From assembly GCA_030065635.1 (NCBI GenBank), contig JASJDJ010000006.1, positions 1 to 64,000 of the forward strand: DNA of 64,000 nucleotides, written 5' to 3'. This DNA comes from Xenococcaceae cyanobacterium MO_188.B32 (lineage in GTDB: Bacteria > Cyanobacteriota > Cyanobacteriia > Cyanobacteriales > Xenococcaceae). Below, one piece after another: positions 43,283 through 52,373 of this stretch. Position 1 is the first letter of the stretch, and the number at the start of each line of letters is the position of its first letter. Position numbers and translations under genes: made by a program. The notes below the pieces were generated by a model that was not told the origin of the DNA, searched no databases, and worked only from the letters and a program-made list of their open reading frames with translations.

Positions 43283-45402
43283 TTAAATGGGTCTGGGCTC
43301 TAATTCGAGGTGTTTTTGGTTGATTTTTAAGCCTTTTTTCTGGGTATAATCTTCAGCATAAAGCTGAGAAATAGGTAATTTACCTAGATTTACTAAAATA
43401 GAACGAATAACCAAACTGCGATCGATTAATGTTCCATCACTGGGTAGTTTAGCCAACTCCTCTAGTTGAGTAAGATAAGAATATAGTTGTTGACTATATT
43501 TTTCGCTCAAAGAAATAGTTTCTAAAGAGGAATAAGCAGGGATCATTTTTTGTTCCAATTGAGTCATCAAGACTGGTAAGCCTAGATCGCTACGTCCCAA
43601 ATAACAAACTGCTTCCGCAGCAGTAGCAGCCACTTCAGGATTAGTATCTTCCATGGCATTTAACAACGCGGGAGGACAATCACTGATAATTTGACGATTT
43701 CCTAGATGGGCAAGTCCCGATGCTCCCCAGAAACGAAATTCCGGGCGATCGCTCTGTAGGTACTCGAGCAATTTATCCAAGTTTTGGGGATTATCTGTAC
43801 TGGCAATTTCTGCTGCTGTAATTAATTCGTTATGAGGATACTGGTTTTCTCTAACCCAAGTATATAAGGGTTGACTCTTTTCTCTAGCACTAATAATGAT
43901 GAAACCCAGGTCTTTAATTTCTCTGACGTGCTGAGAGATAGCGGAACGAAATTTACTTAAGATGTCTTTATAAGTTTCATTGTCAGCTAAATTTTTAAGC
44001 TCGAAAGGGTCTTCGTTCAAGTCGAACAGCATTTCTGTGGGCTTGGTTAAATAAGGCTGTCGCCAGATAGCGTTTTTATCTCGATTTTCTAGAATATACT
44101 TATCCCAAGCTGTATAAGAAGGAACTCCCCATTGATAAAAGTTCCTCAATCCCAAAGGTTTGTAAGGAATATAGTTGCGGATGTATTTAAATTGACCGTC
44201 AGTAGCAGCACGTGAGGGGTCGTAATGGTGTTGTTGATTGGTACGAAAGCCAAATTGTATCTTCTGTGGGATGGATTGATAATTACCCAAAAATGCTTTA
44301 CCTTGCATCGAATCAAGAGGTCGAACATTTGCCACACTAAGAATTGTCGGCGCAAGATCGACAAAATTAATTAGCTGTTTACTTTTTGTTCCTGGTTCAA
44401 TACCAGACAAATGTTGCCATCTCGGAGGAAGATAAACTATCAGGGGTACTCGCAATCCTGTTTCATAAACAAATCCTTTTCCTCTAGGTAAAACACCACC
44501 ATGGTCGGCGAAAAAGAAAATAATGGTATTGTCTTCTAGGTTTTGTTTGGTTAAATCTTCTAAAAATAAACCTACCCAGCGATCGACTTCTTGAATTCCT
44601 TCTAAATGAAAAGCATAATCAGAACGGATTTCTGGTAAATCTGGTAAGTATGAAGGTAATTCTAGCTTAGATGGATTTAATCCCTCTCGCTCAAAGTCTC
44701 GTCTTCCTTGCAGATGAAACGACCTTACCCGATTCATATGGGTCGCGGTAAAGTTAAAAACCGAAAAAAATGGGCGATCGCGTTGGCGACGAGAGCTATT
44801 ATAGGTTGCAGTAGCAGAACATTCATCCCAGACCTTACATTCTGATGACTTAGAATTGTAATCCGTCTTAGGAGTCGCGCAAAAATAACTTACCTATTTC
44901 AGATTAATTTGAACAAGGATTGAATAAATCGATTGCTTGACCAGCAAAAGTTATACTTCTCAATCAATATTCACAAATGGGAAACTTATTACCACGCGAC
45001 TCCTTATGGTTATTAGTACAAAAATATCCTGCTCGCTGAAGAAATTTAGTAAAGAGATAAAGTTTTGGCGGTACAGAATACTTCTGACGATGGTAATCTG
45101 TTCCATAAGATGTGGCATAAGAACCACTAATAATACTCGCCCTTGCCGGGGAGCATTGTGGCGCAGTAGACCAAGCATTTAAAAACTGAATACCTTTTTC
45201 TGCCAAACTATCAATATTAGGAGTTTTAACTGACTGGTTGCCATAACAACCAAATTCGTAATAGCTACTGTCTTCTACCGTCAACCAGAGAATATTAGGT
45301 TTTTCTGGAGAAGAATTATTTTCTGTATTGAGACAACTCTGTGCAGCCAGCAACAAAGTTGTAGAGGTAGCCGTGTTTAATAAATTTGCGTCGATTAAGC
45401 AT
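43283..45402 (-). pseudogene. Sulfatase gene interrupted by a MITE-like insertion
   Basis: The 5' part (to about 45003) encodes EKPNILWLTVEDSSYYEFGC and CSPARASIISGSYATSYG, with the formylglycine Cys-X-Pro-Ala-Arg motif of sulfatases (Cys68 from TTG 45356). The 3' part resumes at 44870 with KTDYNSKSSECKVWDECSAT, then THMNRVRSFHLQGRRDFERE and FFFADHGGVLPRGKGFVYET, and runs to 43283 with a C-terminal HEAT-like region. Removing the 132-bp insertion and one copy of the 4-bp flank joins the frames exactly: 45356-43283 becomes 646 codons. A twin-arginine-like start (MLNRRKFIK, ATG 45402) lies one frame away from the rest, suggesting a second small lesion near 45390. Confidence 0.85.
44871..45002. 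mobile_element. 132-bp MITE-like insertion with terminal inverted repeats
   Basis: On the minus strand the element begins GAGTCGCG and ends CGCGACTCC, giving an 8-bp perfect terminal inverted repeat that extends loosely inward (both ends share AATAA after a 4-nt gap). It is flanked by TAAG at 45003-45006 and 44867-44870, a 4-bp target duplication. The interior encodes no protein and contains stops in the sulfatase frame. No transposase is present, so it was mobilised in trans. The parent transposon family cannot be told from these ends. Confidence 0.85.
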
Positions 45403-45434
45403 TAGTTTAAATATGAAAATATTTTAGGAAAAAG

Positions 45435-47429
45435 TTATTTCTCTTCTGGCATCCATACACTTGTAAGTGACTCTGATGTAAGTGACTCTGACCATTTTTT
45501 CACATAGGTATTATTATTAACTACCAATTGATTGATAGGTTTATCTCCACGGTTTCTCACAGCAAGAATAGCGCAGGGAGTAAAATTACTGTAGGGCGGG
45601 TTTTGACCTTTGAGCGCCGAAACGTTTTCTGGCGGAATATTTTCGATACGAATTGGTTGTTTGCTTTGCTGAAATAACACCCACAAAGGATATTCCCAAT
45701 ATTCGTTACCAACGGTTGCTCCTGTTCCTAAAGATAAGCCCACGTTAGTACATTGACTAGATAATATTTGATTAACTGCCTTGGTATATGGTTCTTGTAT
45801 TTGAGGTCGATTAATAAAGTACTGTTCGCTTCGGCTCATATTAAAAATATTAGCTTCTGCTGCGATCGGTCGAAATTTATTCTGGAACACCCAAGGAAAA
45901 GAAGTGATAATTAATAAAATAGCTACACCATTAACTAATTTTTGTAAGGGGACTTGAGCTAAAACTGTACCAACAAAAGCAGCTAATAAAAGAAAAGCTG
46001 ATAAATGATGGCGAGGCTGATAAATTTGAATTTTTAGTAACAGACAAAGGAGTAAAAAACCACTAATACTCGCTAAGAGATAAACTAGGAGAAATTTATT
46101 ATTGCGTAATTTTTTTTGCAAAATAAAATAACTAATTAATATCAAAATTAGAAAAAAATGAAGCGGGTTTCCTGCTGTATTTTCATCGAATGATAATCCA
46201 GATACACCTCTATAAGAACCTGCGGTGATGCGTGGATCGTACATATCGACTCCTATTAAGTCATGAAATATCAATATTAATTTATTGGCTATTCCTGTAA
46301 TGGGAGTAATTACTTTTTGTAAACCTAAATTTCTGACTATATCTAGATGTAAAGCCAGGTTTCTTAGTACATTAGAAATAAATGTAGGTACACTAAAAAC
46401 TTCAATTTTGTACGCTGCTGAAAAGTTATCTGGTGCACCAATGATTGAGTCAAATAAACTAAAATTGCGCCAATAATGATTAATATTTAACAGTAGGGCA
46501 ACTCCTGTAGTTAAGCCAATTACTTTCCAACCTCGCCATTGCCAGTGTGACTGCCAAATTTTTACCAAACCAAACCATACCATAAAAGGAAAAGCATAAA
46601 GATAACCAGATGATTTAGTCAATAATGCTAATCCTAAACTAGCCCCAACAAAAAAATAAAGGCTTGGCTGATTTTTATTTTTAATTGACAACAAAACAAA
46701 ATAAGCTAAACAAACTAACCAAAAGCCGACAACATAATCATTTTGAGTACTAGAAGCCTGAAGAATTCCCATAGGAATGGTGGCACAAAATACTGCTGCA
46801 AAAACTTGTCCCCGTACATTAGCATTTAATTCTTGAGCAATTAAAGATACACCGATAATACTGCCAATTGAACTAAACCACTGTACCAAATTAGCAAAGC
46901 GATCGCTCCCACTCAAAATCTGTAAGTGCATAATCGCAAATTCAGCGAAAGGTGGATGAAATAACTGTGGTAAATTGTAAGTTGGATAATGAGCAACACT
47001 TTGGTTTTGTATCCAATGAACTACTCTACTCATGTGATAGGTCATGGAATCCCAAGTATTAGGTGGTGCAACTATAGCAATCAAGCCCACAATTGCCATA
47101 ATCAAAATAATACTTATTAACAATACAACTAAAAAAGCAGAAAGATTATGAATAATTAGTTTGACATTTGGTAAAAATATAGTTTGCTGTTTATCCTGTT
47201 TTTTCTGCTTAAAATAAATTCTCAATAGAAGGAGGCAAAAAATAATCCAAGCAAGTAAAATACCAGGAAAATTTACTAAATTTAACCAACTTAATATTTC
47301 AGTTGTTAACGTTAAAAAACATCCCCAAACTACTGCTGCCGATAAAAAGCTTTTGCGCCAATTTTTGTAGATATCGGCAAATATAACACTCAAAGTTAAT
47401 ATAGAAAGTAAAAGTAAAATAGCGAGCAT
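45435..47429 (-). CDS. GT39-type integral membrane glycosyltransferase
   Basis: The 664-residue protein has about 12 hydrophobic helices and a soluble C-terminal region of about 130 residues. The large loop after the third or fourth helix has APPNTWDSMTYHMSRVVHWI, with the Asp and Tyr-His pattern of the PMT/GT39 and ArnT-like GT-C fold. A second signature, LGLALLTKSSGYLYAFPF, is typical of these enzymes. They transfer a sugar from a polyprenyl-phosphate donor to a lipid or protein at the outer face of the membrane. It lies upstream of the broken sulfatase gene on the same strand, 32 nt from its ATG. Confidence 0.85.
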   Translation of the reverse strand: MLAILLLLSILTLSVIFADIYKNWRKSFLSAAVVWGCFLTLTTEILSWLNLVNFPGILLAWIIFCLLLLRIYFKQKKQDKQQTIFLPNVKLIIHNLSAFLVVLLISIILIMAIVGLIAIVAPPNTWDSMTYHMSRVVHWIQNQSVAHYPTYNLPQLFHPPFAEFAIMHLQILSGSDRFANLVQWFSSIGSIIGVSLIAQELNANVRGQVFAAVFCATIPMGILQASSTQNDYVVGFWLVCLAYFVLLSIKNKNQPSLYFFVGASLGLALLTKSSGYLYAFPFMVWFGLVKIWQSHWQWRGWKVIGLTTGVALLLNINHYWRNFSLFDSIIGAPDNFSAAYKIEVFSVPTFISNVLRNLALHLDIVRNLGLQKVITPITGIANKLILIFHDLIGVDMYDPRITAGSYRGVSGLSFDENTAGNPLHFFLILILISYFILQKKLRNNKFLLVYLLASISGFLLLCLLLKIQIYQPRHHLSAFLLLAAFVGTVLAQVPLQKLVNGVAILLIITSFPWVFQNKFRPIAAEANIFNMSRSEQYFINRPQIQEPYTKAVNQILSSQCTNVGLSLGTGATVGNEYWEYPLWVLFQQSKQPIRIENIPPENVSALKGQNPPYSNFTPCAILAVRNRGDKPINQLVVNNNTYVKKWSESLTSESLTSVWMPEEK

Positions 47430-47648
47430 GGCAATTTAATTTTTATAGGTATGTATTTTTGGGCATAAACATACAGTACAATATCGTTCTCTATAATCCC
47501 ATCAGTCTCTAATTAATGGGCTTGAGATAGGCTCTTTTAAGAGTTTTAGAGTATTGGAAGCACCCCGTGTTGATTCTCAATCATTGGAATAAGTCAAGAA
47601 AAAATAGCCTAAATTTAACAAAAATTAACTTTTTGTAATAAATCTTGC

Positions 47649-47759
47649 TATAATATTCAGAGTACGGTGCAATCTAATTCTTTGAAAAAGGCAGTTTTAG
47701 AGAGAGTCAAGATTGAGAATAATGCTACTGCCTTAGAGTTAGAATACTGTCAGGTATAG
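47649..47759 (+). promoter_or_regulatory. Promoter-like TATAAT and 30-codon frame in a 586-bp spacer
   Basis: The 47430-48015 spacer separates the divergent GT39 and histidine kinase genes. A consensus -10 box TATAAT lies at 47649-47654. Thirteen nt later a GTG at 47667 opens a 30-codon frame (MQSNSLKKAVLERVKIENNA, then TALELEYCQV) that stops at 47757-47759. The histidine kinase start is 250 nt further on. Parts of this spacer, TTGATTCTCAATC and GATTGAGAATAAT, are partly complementary across 150 nt. I do not know whether the frame is expressed. Confidence 0.35.
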
Positions 47760-48015
47760 ATTCATACACCAAGCTGAAATCCTGTAGCCTACTCGTAGTT
47801 TGAAGTAAATATTGCCAGCAATTACCAGGTTGGTAACGAAATCGTGTAGTCTGTCTTTATGGTGCAAATAATAATAGATTGATTTTGCGTTTATTATTTT
47901 ATATTGAGATACAGAACGCAATTATTAGATTGACTTAATTAAAAATCGATCGACATACTGCTGTTGGTAGACCAAGAATACTCTAACAGCCCTAACCCAT
48001 TAATAATAAAGCTCA

Positions 48016-50022
48016 ATGAGCAGTTCTAATTCTCTGCTGCAAGATTTATTGGCAGATTTTCCAGAAATACGTTCGCAAATCTATTTTAAGTCTTCTTTAG
48101 TAGCCTTAGCTCGTGCCATGGAAGACTTAGTGTTAGCTGGAGATGATGTACCTCTAGTTATCGTCAACTATCAACAAGAGCGATTTTTCCGCAGAGATGT
48201 TCGTCGCTATGAAAAAATAGCACAATGGACAGACCAGGTGTATGTTCTAGCAGCACCAGAACAAGAATCTGATTGGACTGTAGGAACCAACCAAAATTAT
48301 GAAGCGATCGCCCTAAGAGCGTCAGATAATTTAGTTAAGGAAAGACAGCTTGTAATAGTAGGAGAACACTATACAGCTTGTTTAGTCGGTTATGAAAAAT
48401 CCGTACAAGATAAAATCGAAACCCCTATGGAACAGGGAGCAAGATTTGAAGGGTTATGGAGTTTCGACCGTCAGATTTGTCAAGCTGCTGCTAATTGGCT
48501 ACTAGAGCGTATTATGAATTATCGTCCCGAACTAGAAGCAAAAATAGAACAAGCAAAACAACTTTATACTTTAACTACTAAAACACCAGCCAAATCTTTT
48601 TTGCTGACATCTCATTCAGTCGATTTAGGTATTTTTGCACAACGTCTAATTACCTATTTACAAGCAGGACAATATAAACTGCTCAAAGCTTATAAAGTTA
48701 TTGCCCTCGGCGCAAGAAGAGAAAGATTAATTAATACCATTACCTCCGCTTTAAGGAGTTCTCTCAATCCGCAAGAAATTTTGCAGATAACTGTCAGAGA
48801 GTTAGGAAAACTATTTCCTCAGTGTCGCTGTTTGCTCTATCGGTTAAATTCTCAAAATAATGAAGTAAAAATCGAATATGAGTATGTCGGAGCGCGGATG
48901 CCTTCTTTATTGGGGCAAAAATGGCTAGTAACTAAAAACTCTCTCTTTTTGGCAGCCCAAGCCTCAAATGCTCCTTTAGCGATCGATGATGTCCAACAGA
49001 ATAATTATTTACAAAACAATTCCTATCTCCAAAAAACTATTCAACAAGCAGCTATTCGTGCCTGGCTGCTGGTTCCTATCCGCTATCAAGGAAGATTATT
49101 GGGGATGTTGGAGTTACATTATGGTGGAGAAGAAACTTATCAGTGGAACAAAGGAGATATTACTCTAGTAGAAGCGATCGCTACCCAAGTAGGAGTTGCA
49201 CTCGCTCAAGCTAGTGCCTACCATGAATTAATCGAGCTTAACTCCCAGTTAGAAGCAATGGAGCGCATCCAGAGTAACTTAATCGCGATCGTGGGACACG
49301 AGCTAAGAACTCCTCTATCAACTATTCTCATTTTTTTAGAAAGCCTGGCTAGTGAACCGGGTATGCCCGATGATTTGCTTCAAATTATGCTCGATACTGC
49401 TTTAGGCGATGCCGAAAGACTCCGCCAATTGATTCAGGATTTTTTAACCCTATCTAAGCTAGAAACGGGCAATCCTTACCGCCGTCCAGAGCCAGTACAA
49501 TTACAGTATGTCATTGAGCTTGCGCTACAAAGAATACGAACTATCGATCGAGATGATGATTTACCTGAAATTAGAGTAGAGTTACCTCACCAGTTACCTT
49601 CTGTGTTAGCAGATGCAGAAGGATTAGTAGAAGTATTTACTAAACTGCTCAATAATGCTTGTAAATTTACTCCGTCGGAAGGGTTTATTAACATTAATGC
49701 TCTTATTCTGTCTAACTTAGAAGTAGAAGTAGACGATTTGTCCTCATCGGAGATATCACATCGTCTTCCCTCTATGCTAGAAATTATTGTTGCCGATACA
49801 GGGAGGGGAATTGAGCCTTCCCAACTAGAAACAATTTTTCAGCGTTTTTCCCAAGAAGAAAGGTTTTTACGACGCAGTACTAGTGGTATTGGCTTAGGAT
49901 TAGCCATTTGTCGTCGTATTGTTAACAATATGGGGGGGGAAATTTGGGCAACTTCGGCAGGGAAAAATCAAGGTAGTCAATTCCATTTCACCGTACCCAT
50001 CGAATCATTTAGTGAAGATTAG
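48016..50022 (+). CDS. DICT-GAF hybrid sensor histidine kinase
   Basis: The 668-residue soluble kinase begins with a DICT sensory domain (residues 20-190, IYFKSSLVALARAMEDLVLA), a module of cyanobacterial light and stress signalling proteins. A GAF domain follows (about 245-400, GRLLGMLELHYGG). HisKA has the phospho-acceptor His428 in IVGHELRTPLSTI, and the HATPase domain has ADTGRGIEPSQLETIFQRFS and GIGLGLAICRRIVNNMGGEI. It contains no membrane helix and no response-regulator domain. No response regulator lies nearby, so it is an orphan kinase. Confidence 0.94.
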   Translation: MSSSNSLLQDLLADFPEIRSQIYFKSSLVALARAMEDLVLAGDDVPLVIVNYQQERFFRRDVRRYEKIAQWTDQVYVLAAPEQESDWTVGTNQNYEAIALRASDNLVKERQLVIVGEHYTACLVGYEKSVQDKIETPMEQGARFEGLWSFDRQICQAAANWLLERIMNYRPELEAKIEQAKQLYTLTTKTPAKSFLLTSHSVDLGIFAQRLITYLQAGQYKLLKAYKVIALGARRERLINTITSALRSSLNPQEILQITVRELGKLFPQCRCLLYRLNSQNNEVKIEYEYVGARMPSLLGQKWLVTKNSLFLAAQASNAPLAIDDVQQNNYLQNNSYLQKTIQQAAIRAWLLVPIRYQGRLLGMLELHYGGEETYQWNKGDITLVEAIATQVGVALAQASAYHELIELNSQLEAMERIQSNLIAIVGHELRTPLSTILIFLESLASEPGMPDDLLQIMLDTALGDAERLRQLIQDFLTLSKLETGNPYRRPEPVQLQYVIELALQRIRTIDRDDDLPEIRVELPHQLPSVLADAEGLVEVFTKLLNNACKFTPSEGFININALILSNLEVEVDDLSSSEISHRLPSMLEIIVADTGRGIEPSQLETIFQRFSQEERFLRRSTSGIGLGLAICRRIVNNMGGEIWATSAGKNQGSQFHFTVPIESFSED

Positions 50023-50084
50023 TGAGCGGTTAGCATTATATACCAATACTGCTGTTAGATAATTTATCTTCGTGAGCGGGAAGA

Positions 50085-50113
50085 CCCACGCCTACTCGCA
50101 GAGAGGCGATGGG
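50085..50113. repeat. Dispersed hairpin, relative of the IS relic right end
   Basis: CCCACGCCT and AGGCGATGGG pair as a 9-bp stem with one bulged A. It is preceded by GAGCGGGAAG. The same GCGGGAAG...GATGGGA layout occurs at 62185-62231, and the CCCAC/GTGGG stem with AGGCGTGGG recurs at 28983-29012. It lies just after the histidine kinase gene and before the toxin-antitoxin patch. Confidence 0.7.
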
Positions 50114-50165
50114 AGTACATCACTAAAACTCGTAACCTACATATCCAAGCTAAGATATTACTAAG

Positions 50166-50387
50166 TTGTTGATTTACAACAGAATCAAGCGCAATGGCAA
50201 TATAGATAAAACCTCTGACCCAAAGTCTAAAATTCAGCAAGCGAACGGCAACCCTTTAGCAGATATTGCTGGTAAGTTTGGGGGAAAATTTTGGTTAGAA
50301 ACCCAGTTAGAAATAGAACGTTCTCGTAAAATAGATAAAGAAGAAACCAATAAGCTTCTAGATACTAAATCGAACAAGCAAGATTAA
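50166..50387 (+). CDS. Putative antitoxin of PIN toxin module 1
   Basis: The frame of 73 codons uses TTG as its start, since no ATG is in frame. The protein is polar and charged (NGNPLADIAGKFGGKFWLET, then a Lys/Glu-rich helix), as for VapB-like and related antitoxins, but lacks a clear AbrB, RHH or Phd motif in my reading. Its TAA stop overlaps the toxin's ATG by one base (TAATG), typical of translational coupling in toxin-antitoxin pairs. Assignment rests mainly on that context. Confidence 0.6.
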   Translation: MLIYNRIKRNGNIDKTSDPKSKIQQANGNPLADIAGKFGGKFWLETQLEIERSRKIDKEETNKLLDTKSNKQD

Positions 50388-50809
50388 TGTATCTATTAGA
50401 TACTAGTGTTGTTAGTAATTTTTTGGACGAAAGACGTTACTATCCTCAACTAACAGCCAGAATTATAAACCAACCACCCGAACAGATATTTATTAGTATC
50501 ATTACTGTTGAAGAGATATTACAGGGTGCTTTAGCTTCCATACAAAAAGCGAAACGAACACCTTCTGTAACCAAAGCCTATCAATATTTTGAAGACTTGT
50601 TTGCTGCACTTCATCGCTTTCAAATTTTGTCTTACACGTCAGAAGCAGAAAATATTTATCAATCGCTTCCTGCCAAAAGCAAAAGAATAGGGACGCAGGA
50701 TTGTCGGATTGCGGCGATCGCCCATGTTAATGAATTTACTGTCGTTACAGTTAATGTTAAAGATTTTGTCAGTATTGGTCTCACTGAGGTAGAAGATTGG
50801 ACGAGATAG
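50387..50809 (+). CDS. vapC: PIN-domain toxin (VapC-like), module 1
   Basis: The 140-residue protein is a PIN-domain ribonuclease. Acidic residues line up with the VapC active site: Asp5 in MYLLDTSVV, Glu42/43 in TVEEILQG and Asp105 in GTQDCRIAAIA, with Asp126 near NVKDF. VapC toxins cleave tRNA or rRNA when freed from their antitoxin. The gene is translationally coupled to the upstream antitoxin. It is convergent with the second PIN module 168 nt away. Confidence 0.9.
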   Translation: MYLLDTSVVSNFLDERRYYPQLTARIINQPPEQIFISIITVEEILQGALASIQKAKRTPSVTKAYQYFEDLFAALHRFQILSYTSEAENIYQSLPAKSKRIGTQDCRIAAIAHVNEFTVVTVNVKDFVSIGLTEVEDWTR

Positions 50810-50904
50810 CGATCGCTTTTAAGCTCGATTACTATTTATTAGGGTTAGGGTTCCACAATTCTATTATTTTCTACATTCTGAGAGGATACACAACTAGCCA
50901 GAGA

Positions 50905-50962
50905 GATCGCTTTATCTAAAAGTCCTAAGTGCGATCGATCGCCCTACCTAAAAATTCTAAGT
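50905..50962. repeat. Two 26-bp direct repeats in the spacer between toxin modules
   Basis: Units at 50905-50930 and 50937-50962 share GATCGC...CTAAAA.T.CTAAGT and differ at five of 26 positions. They are separated by GCGATC. A third copy (GATCGCCCTACCTAAAAGTC then CTAAAT) lies at 52380-52405, inside the end of the next-but-two gene. They therefore bracket the second PIN module and the small coiled-coil gene. Confidence 0.75.
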
Positions 50963-50977
50963 GCCATCCTAAAGAGA

Positions 50978-51403
50978 TTACGCAACCAGATGAATCCAGG
51001 TAATAGTATCTTTGACACTATTGAATAGTCTTTTATCTGAAGTATAAAATTTAGCGTCAAACCTTTCTGCTAAAGCTAGGTAATGAGCGTCATAAGCAGC
51101 ACGAAGATTAAGATTTTTTGCCAAGGTAAAAGCCCTTTCGTGCAAAGCTCGATCGCCATACAAGATAATGCCTAAATTCAAAGCCTCTTTTAATAACTGT
51201 TCTGCTTCTTCTAATGAAATTTGCCCTGCCAAACTCAGACGATGAAAAACATTGGTAACTTCGTAGCAGTATATTGTAGGAGCAATAATTTGATTACCTG
51301 CACTTTTCCACTGTCTCCATAAATTACTATAGGAGATTACATCAGGAGGATCGGACAGCAGATGCACTGTAAAGTTAGCATCAACACAAATAATTTCTGG
51401 CAT
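50978..51403 (-). CDS. vapC: PIN-domain toxin (VapC-like), module 2
   Basis: The 141-residue protein is another PIN ribonuclease with Asp8 in ICVDANF, Glu48 in YCYEVTNVF, Asp105 in AAYDAHYLALAE and Asp123 in TSDKRLF, a complete acidic quartet. It belongs to a different subgroup from module 1, so the two are not a recent duplicate. Its ATG overlaps the upstream antitoxin stop by one base (TAATG), as in module 1. Confidence 0.92.
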   Translation of the reverse strand: MPEIICVDANFTVHLLSDPPDVISYSNLWRQWKSAGNQIIAPTIYCYEVTNVFHRLSLAGQISLEEAEQLLKEALNLGIILYGDRALHERAFTLAKNLNLRAAYDAHYLALAERFDAKFYTSDKRLFNSVKDTITWIHLVA

Positions 51404-51843
51404 TACTGTTCCTGGTGCATTTGCGAGGGGCGAGATCGCTCGTTAGGAAAACAAGCTTGCATTAGTTGTTCGTCCCTTTCTTCTCGCATCTGATGGATAA
51501 TTTCAGTTACGGATGGCTTAAAAGGTTTTCCACCAGTACGCGCATGAATTTCTTTTCTTCGTGCTTCAATTCGTTCTAGAGTTTCTTCCCAATTAGATTC
51601 AGGGGCTAATTTTTCCTGTAAGAGATTTGTTTCTTCTAAAAATTCTCGATCGCTCACAGATATTTCTGTTTGAATCTCGCGATCTTCAGCCATTGCTTGT
51701 AATTGTGTTTCTAAATCGCGATCGCTATTTGATTTAAGATATTTTGTTCGACTTTTAATAAATAGTAAAAAGTCTAATACTTCTTTTATCAAATAATCGG
51801 GAGCTTGTTCTATTTCTCGAATAAGTTGTTCTTTTTCATTCAT
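51403..51843 (-). CDS. Putative antitoxin of PIN module 2 (DUF2281-like N-terminus)
   Basis: The 146-residue protein begins MNEKEQLIREIEQAPDYLIK then EVLDFLLFIKSR, which resembles DUF2281 antitoxins, where a helix follows the Ala-Pro motif. A long charged middle region (LEETNLLQEKLAPESNWEET) leads to a C-terminal RTGGKPFKPSVTEIIHQMRE, similar to the toxin-binding end of VapB-like antitoxins. It is longer than usual antitoxins (70-90 residues), which may reflect a fusion of two antitoxin segments. It is coupled to the PIN toxin by a one-base overlap. Confidence 0.75.
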   Translation of the reverse strand: MNEKEQLIREIEQAPDYLIKEVLDFLLFIKSRTKYLKSNSDRDLETQLQAMAEDREIQTEISVSDREFLEETNLLQEKLAPESNWEETLERIEARRKEIHARTGGKPFKPSVTEIIHQMREERDEQLMQACFPNERSRPSQMHQEQ

Positions 51844-51908
51844 AAACTACGATAAGAATAGTGACTATAAAAGCAATTAAGAATAATTTGCCATACTCGT
51901 ACAATGGA

Positions 51909-52202
51909 TTAATTAAACGAAAATACCGATCGCCCTACTGCTACAACAAAACCACCTACAGCCGTAACTAGAACTCCAATCAATGTCCAGATTTGTGCTT
52001 TCTGTGAGCCTTTGATTTCTTTGATATCTTCAGAACGAGCATCAAGTAACGTCTCCACCTTAGTTAATCTCAGATTGATATCTGTAACGTCCTTCTGGAT
52101 ATTGTCTAACTTTTGTTCAAATTTATTTTCAATGTTGTCTAGCTTTCGATCTAACTTGTTGAGAATTTCTTTGAGGTCAGATTCAATTTGTATATTGCTC
52201 AT
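51909..52202 (-). CDS. Coiled-coil protein with C-terminal membrane helix
   Basis: The 97-residue protein is a long heptad coiled coil (ILNKLDRKLDNIENKFEQKL; VTDINLRLTKVETLLDARS), ending in a single membrane helix (IWTLIGVLVTAVGGFVVAVG). Such small tail-anchored coiled-coil proteins are common in cyanobacteria, often beside toxin-antitoxin and transposon genes. Function is unknown. It is separate from the antitoxin gene by 65 nt. Confidence 0.65.
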   Translation of the reverse strand: MSNIQIESDLKEILNKLDRKLDNIENKFEQKLDNIQKDVTDINLRLTKVETLLDARSEDIKEIKGSQKAQIWTLIGVLVTAVGGFVVAVGRSVFSFN

Positions 52203-52373
52203 TGCTATAATCTGAATAAGTTTTTAACTAAGCGAACATCCCCTCATGATTGGCGAGTGCGGGAAGGAGAGCTTTGAAGCCATAGGAATCGGCTTTGAAT
52301 ACAGAGTTTAAACTTTTAGAGGATGTCTGAAAAGTCAAAATAATTGCGATCGCTATTTTTGATTTTACTCTTT

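Noticed and set aside
44937..45182. Plus-strand frame across the broken sulfatase
   Set aside because: It is the reverse of the sulfatase coding sequence and MITE and has no motif of its own.
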